Shown one piece after another: positions 3,870-5,475 of a stretch of 5,475 nucleotides of DNA (the stretch's first letter is position 1; each line of letters begins with the position of its first letter). The notes under the pieces are model-generated. The model was given only the letters and a program-made list of their open reading frames with translations. It had not been told where the DNA came from and did not search any database. Source of the stretch: Candidatus Gastranaerophilales bacterium (GTDB taxonomy: Bacteria > Cyanobacteriota > Vampirovibrionia > Gastranaerophilales > Gastranaerophilaceae); assembly GCA_900552525.1 (NCBI GenBank), contig UNSK01000076.1, positions 1-5,475 on the forward strand, given 5' to 3'. A program made the translations under genes and the position numbers.

Positions 3870-5475
3870 ATGACAATATCATTCAGCGGATTGGCGTCCG
3901 GTTTAGATACATCTTCTTGGGTAGAATCGCTTGTTGCACTAAAACAAGCTAAGATTGACACGCTTGAAGAAGAGAAAGAAACCGTATTACTATCCAAAGA
4001 AACCCTTGACAATATCAAATCATTTTTTAACTCTTTCCGTTCTGTTATAGAAAAGGTGACAGATGCTCAATTCGGTATTGCGTCAATGGATTTGTTTGCC
4101 CAAAACCTAGCAACATCTGCTAATCTAGACGTCTTAACAGCTACTGCAACGACAGAGGCAGAAGAGGCTACTTATAATGTCCTTGTTGATCAATTAGCAA
4201 CTAACTCGGCAGCAAACAGTAATTATTGCTATTTAACGACAATTGTACAAACAACAACAGCTACTTCTGATTCTAAGTTAATTAATGTCGGCGTAAAAGC
4301 TGGTAAAATTGGGGTTACAGTAAACGGTATAGAGCGCGGCATTGAGATTACCGAAAACGACACAATTCAAACTTTTATTGATAAATTAAAAGAAATCGGC
4401 GTAGAAGCAAGCTACAACGAAAAAACGGGTGTATTTTCTATTGATATTGATGCAGGAGCAATTAATGATATTGATGGAACGGGAATTGTTGATGCCCTGC
4501 ATTTACAGGGAGTTAACGAGGGATATACCTCTAATTCTTTAAACACATCAAAGACAGATACAATCTACTCTGCAGCAACAGTTGACACTTTAATGTCAGA
4601 ACTAGGTGCTAAAGAAGGTGTAATAACAATTCATGCAAATGATGCAGACTATCAGGTCACATTAACATCAACAACCACCCTTGGTGACTTTATAGCTGAT
4701 TTAAAGAGCCATAATATTGATGTAACACTTGATTCAACAGGTATTTTAACTATTACAGATGCCAAAATTACAGATGAAGGCACAACCGACATTCTTGATG
4801 CTCTGGGTTTGGATTTAGATATTTATTCCAATACACAGGTATCCGGAGATTTAAGCCATAAAGCAACAATAACACAGACAACAACCGCTACTTCCGATAC
4901 CCTTCTGAAAGATTTAGGGGATGGTATTAATATAACCGACGGACAGACTGTTATTATCAAAAATTCCAGTAATGAATATACTACAATTACGGTTGGAACA
5001 ACCACTACACTCGGTGAACTTCTTTCTGATATGACAAATGCCGGAGTATACGCTGCGTTGAATAAAGACGGTACAATAGAGATTTCAGGAGGTACAATAA
5101 CTGGCGGCACTTTTGATGCAATTAGTGCTTTAAAACTAACAGCAGAACCATATACTGCAATGACAACAGGCAAGCCTTTGACAGAAACTGTACAGAAAGC
5201 TGAACTTGTAACTCTTGAAACAAAGCTGGTAGATGATTTAAAAGTAAGAGCCGGTTATTTAGAAGTTACCGATGCAGACGGCAACAAGTTTTACGAAAAA
5301 ATATACCATGGTCAGACGTTAGGAGATTTAATGTCTGATTTAGGCAACCTTGGTATTTACACAAAATTGCGTGATGATGGTGTGCTTGAAATCACCGGCG
5401 GAGCATTTGCGACATTATCCGACGATAGAGTACAAGAGCTTATTGATAATGGCACAATAAGAGAAACAGATGACA
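3870..5475 (+). CDS. fliD: Flagellar hook-associated protein 2 (FliD, filament cap), 3'-truncated
   Basis: The frame is open from ATG 3870 to the window end: 535 codons plus one base, no stop. The N-terminus ISFSGLASGLDTSSWVESLV (residues 3-22) is the FliD_N signature (SGLASGLDT...V..L). A helical stretch follows (about 24-65, LEEEKETVLLSKETLDNIK), then TATATTEAEEATYNVLVDQLA (90-110), matching the family's 'ATA...A..G.Y.V.V.QLA' end of the domain. FliD is exported by the flagellar type III system without a cleaved signal. It caps the growing filament and helps flagellin fold and insert. Residues 123-535 are four tandem domains of about 105 residues (see the repeat entry). FliD is often 450-700 residues in all, so with its C-terminal coiled-coil domain still missing this one is probably at the large end. 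AGGTGAGG (3860-3867) just before the ATG supports the start. Its operon partner is the 78-residue gene. Confidence 0.93.
   Translation, partial: MTISFSGLASGLDTSSWVESLVALKQAKIDTLEEEKETVLLSKETLDNIKSFFNSFRSVIEKVTDAQFGIASMDLFAQNLATSANLDVLTATATTEAEEATYNVLVDQLATNSAANSNYCYLTTIVQTTTATSDSKLINVGVKAGKIGVTVNGIERGIEITENDTIQTFIDKLKEIGVEASYNEKTGVFSIDIDAGAINDIDGTGIVDALHLQGVNEGYTSNSLNTSKTDTIYSAATVDTLMSELGAKEGVITIHANDADYQVTLTSTTTLGDFIADLKSHNIDVTLDSTGILTITDAKITDEGTTDILDALGLDLDIYSNTQVSGDLSHKATITQTTTATSDTLLKDLGDGINITDGQTVIIKNSSNEYTTITVGTTTTLGELLSDMTNAGVYAALNKDGTIEISGGTITGGTFDAISALKLTAEPYTAMTTGKPLTETVQKAELVTLETKLVDDLKVRAGYLEVTDADGNKFYEKIYHGQTLGDLMSDLGNLGIYTKLRDDGVLEITGGAFATLSDDRVQELIDNGTIRETDD
4236..5474 (+). repeat. 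Four tandem ~105-residue domain repeats within FliD (flagellin/hook IN-like)
   Basis: Protein-level repeats span about residues 123-215, 229-320, 331-428 and 441-535 of FliD. Equivalent anchor residues recur at G141, G246, G350 and K458 (steps 105, 104, 108), and the threonine of the helix-start motif at T165, T270, T380 and T483 (steps 105, 110, 103). That motif reads TIQTFIDKL, TLGDFIADL, TLGELLSDM and TLGDLMSDL. It is followed each time by G/N-I/V-x-x-x-L/Y-x-x-x-G-x-L/I/F-x-I, as in flagellin hook IN motifs. Units 1 and 3 share the identical octapeptide QTTTATSD (127-134 and 336-343). DNA identity between units is low, so the duplications are old. The fourth unit may continue past the window. 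Confidence 0.75.

Noticed and set aside
3821..4018. A 65-residue - strand frame across the fliD start
   Set aside because: It overlaps the conserved FliD N-terminal signature on the opposite strand and lacks independent support.
4823..5173. A 116-residue valine-rich open frame on the - strand inside fliD
   Set aside because: Its valine and serine richness is the antisense image of the Thr/Asn/Asp-rich FliD repeats, and it has no start signals.

Overview
The window is AT-rich bacterial DNA with strong Shine-Dalgarno sites, short intergenic regions and standard-code genes. The mix of an AGCS amino-acid carrier, a homocitrate-synthase-like enzyme and flagellar genes suggests a motile, host- or sediment-associated anaerobe. 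A gut-type Vampirovibrionia/Melainabacteria or a clostridial lineage would fit, but there is no rRNA or other marker here, so this assignment is tentative.

Layout. (1) 1-1125, + strand: the C-terminal four fifths of a sodium:alanine/amino-acid symporter (AGCS family), cut by the window start. (2) 1190-2494, + strand: a complete homocitrate synthase / isopropylmalate synthase family enzyme with its own likely promoter and a strong ribosome binding site. It ends in a perfect 14-bp stem that also serves as terminator for the convergent gene. (3) 2533-3243, - strand: an exported, cysteine-rich protein of unknown function with a signal peptide and a Gly/Ala-rich, zipper-like C-terminal region. (4) 3244-3598: a 355-bp divergent intergenic region. 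(5) 3599-3835, + strand: a 78-residue single-pass membrane protein of unknown function. (6) 3870 to the window end, + strand: the N-terminal 535 residues of FliD, the flagellar filament cap, with four ~105-residue repeats resembling flagellin/hook IN motifs.

The most interesting part is the 3244-3598 intergenic region. It holds two near-palindromes that are perfect 21-bp inverted copies of each other (3367-3387 and 3519-3539), enclosing 131 bp. Inside lies a good-looking extended -10 promoter that currently points left, away from the flagellar genes. This geometry resembles known phase-variable invertible promoters, including the flagellar switch of Clostridioides difficile. Flipping the segment would aim the promoter at the 78-residue gene and fliD. 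The competing explanation is a pair of operator sites for one dimeric regulator. The site nearer fliD is centred about 43 bp upstream of a weak promoter's predicted start, which is an activator-like position. The sequence alone does not decide between the two.

Functionally, the 78-residue gene and fliD probably form one operon (34-bp gap). The symporter, the homocitrate-synthase-like gene and the secreted protein have no visible pathway link to each other or to the flagellar genes.
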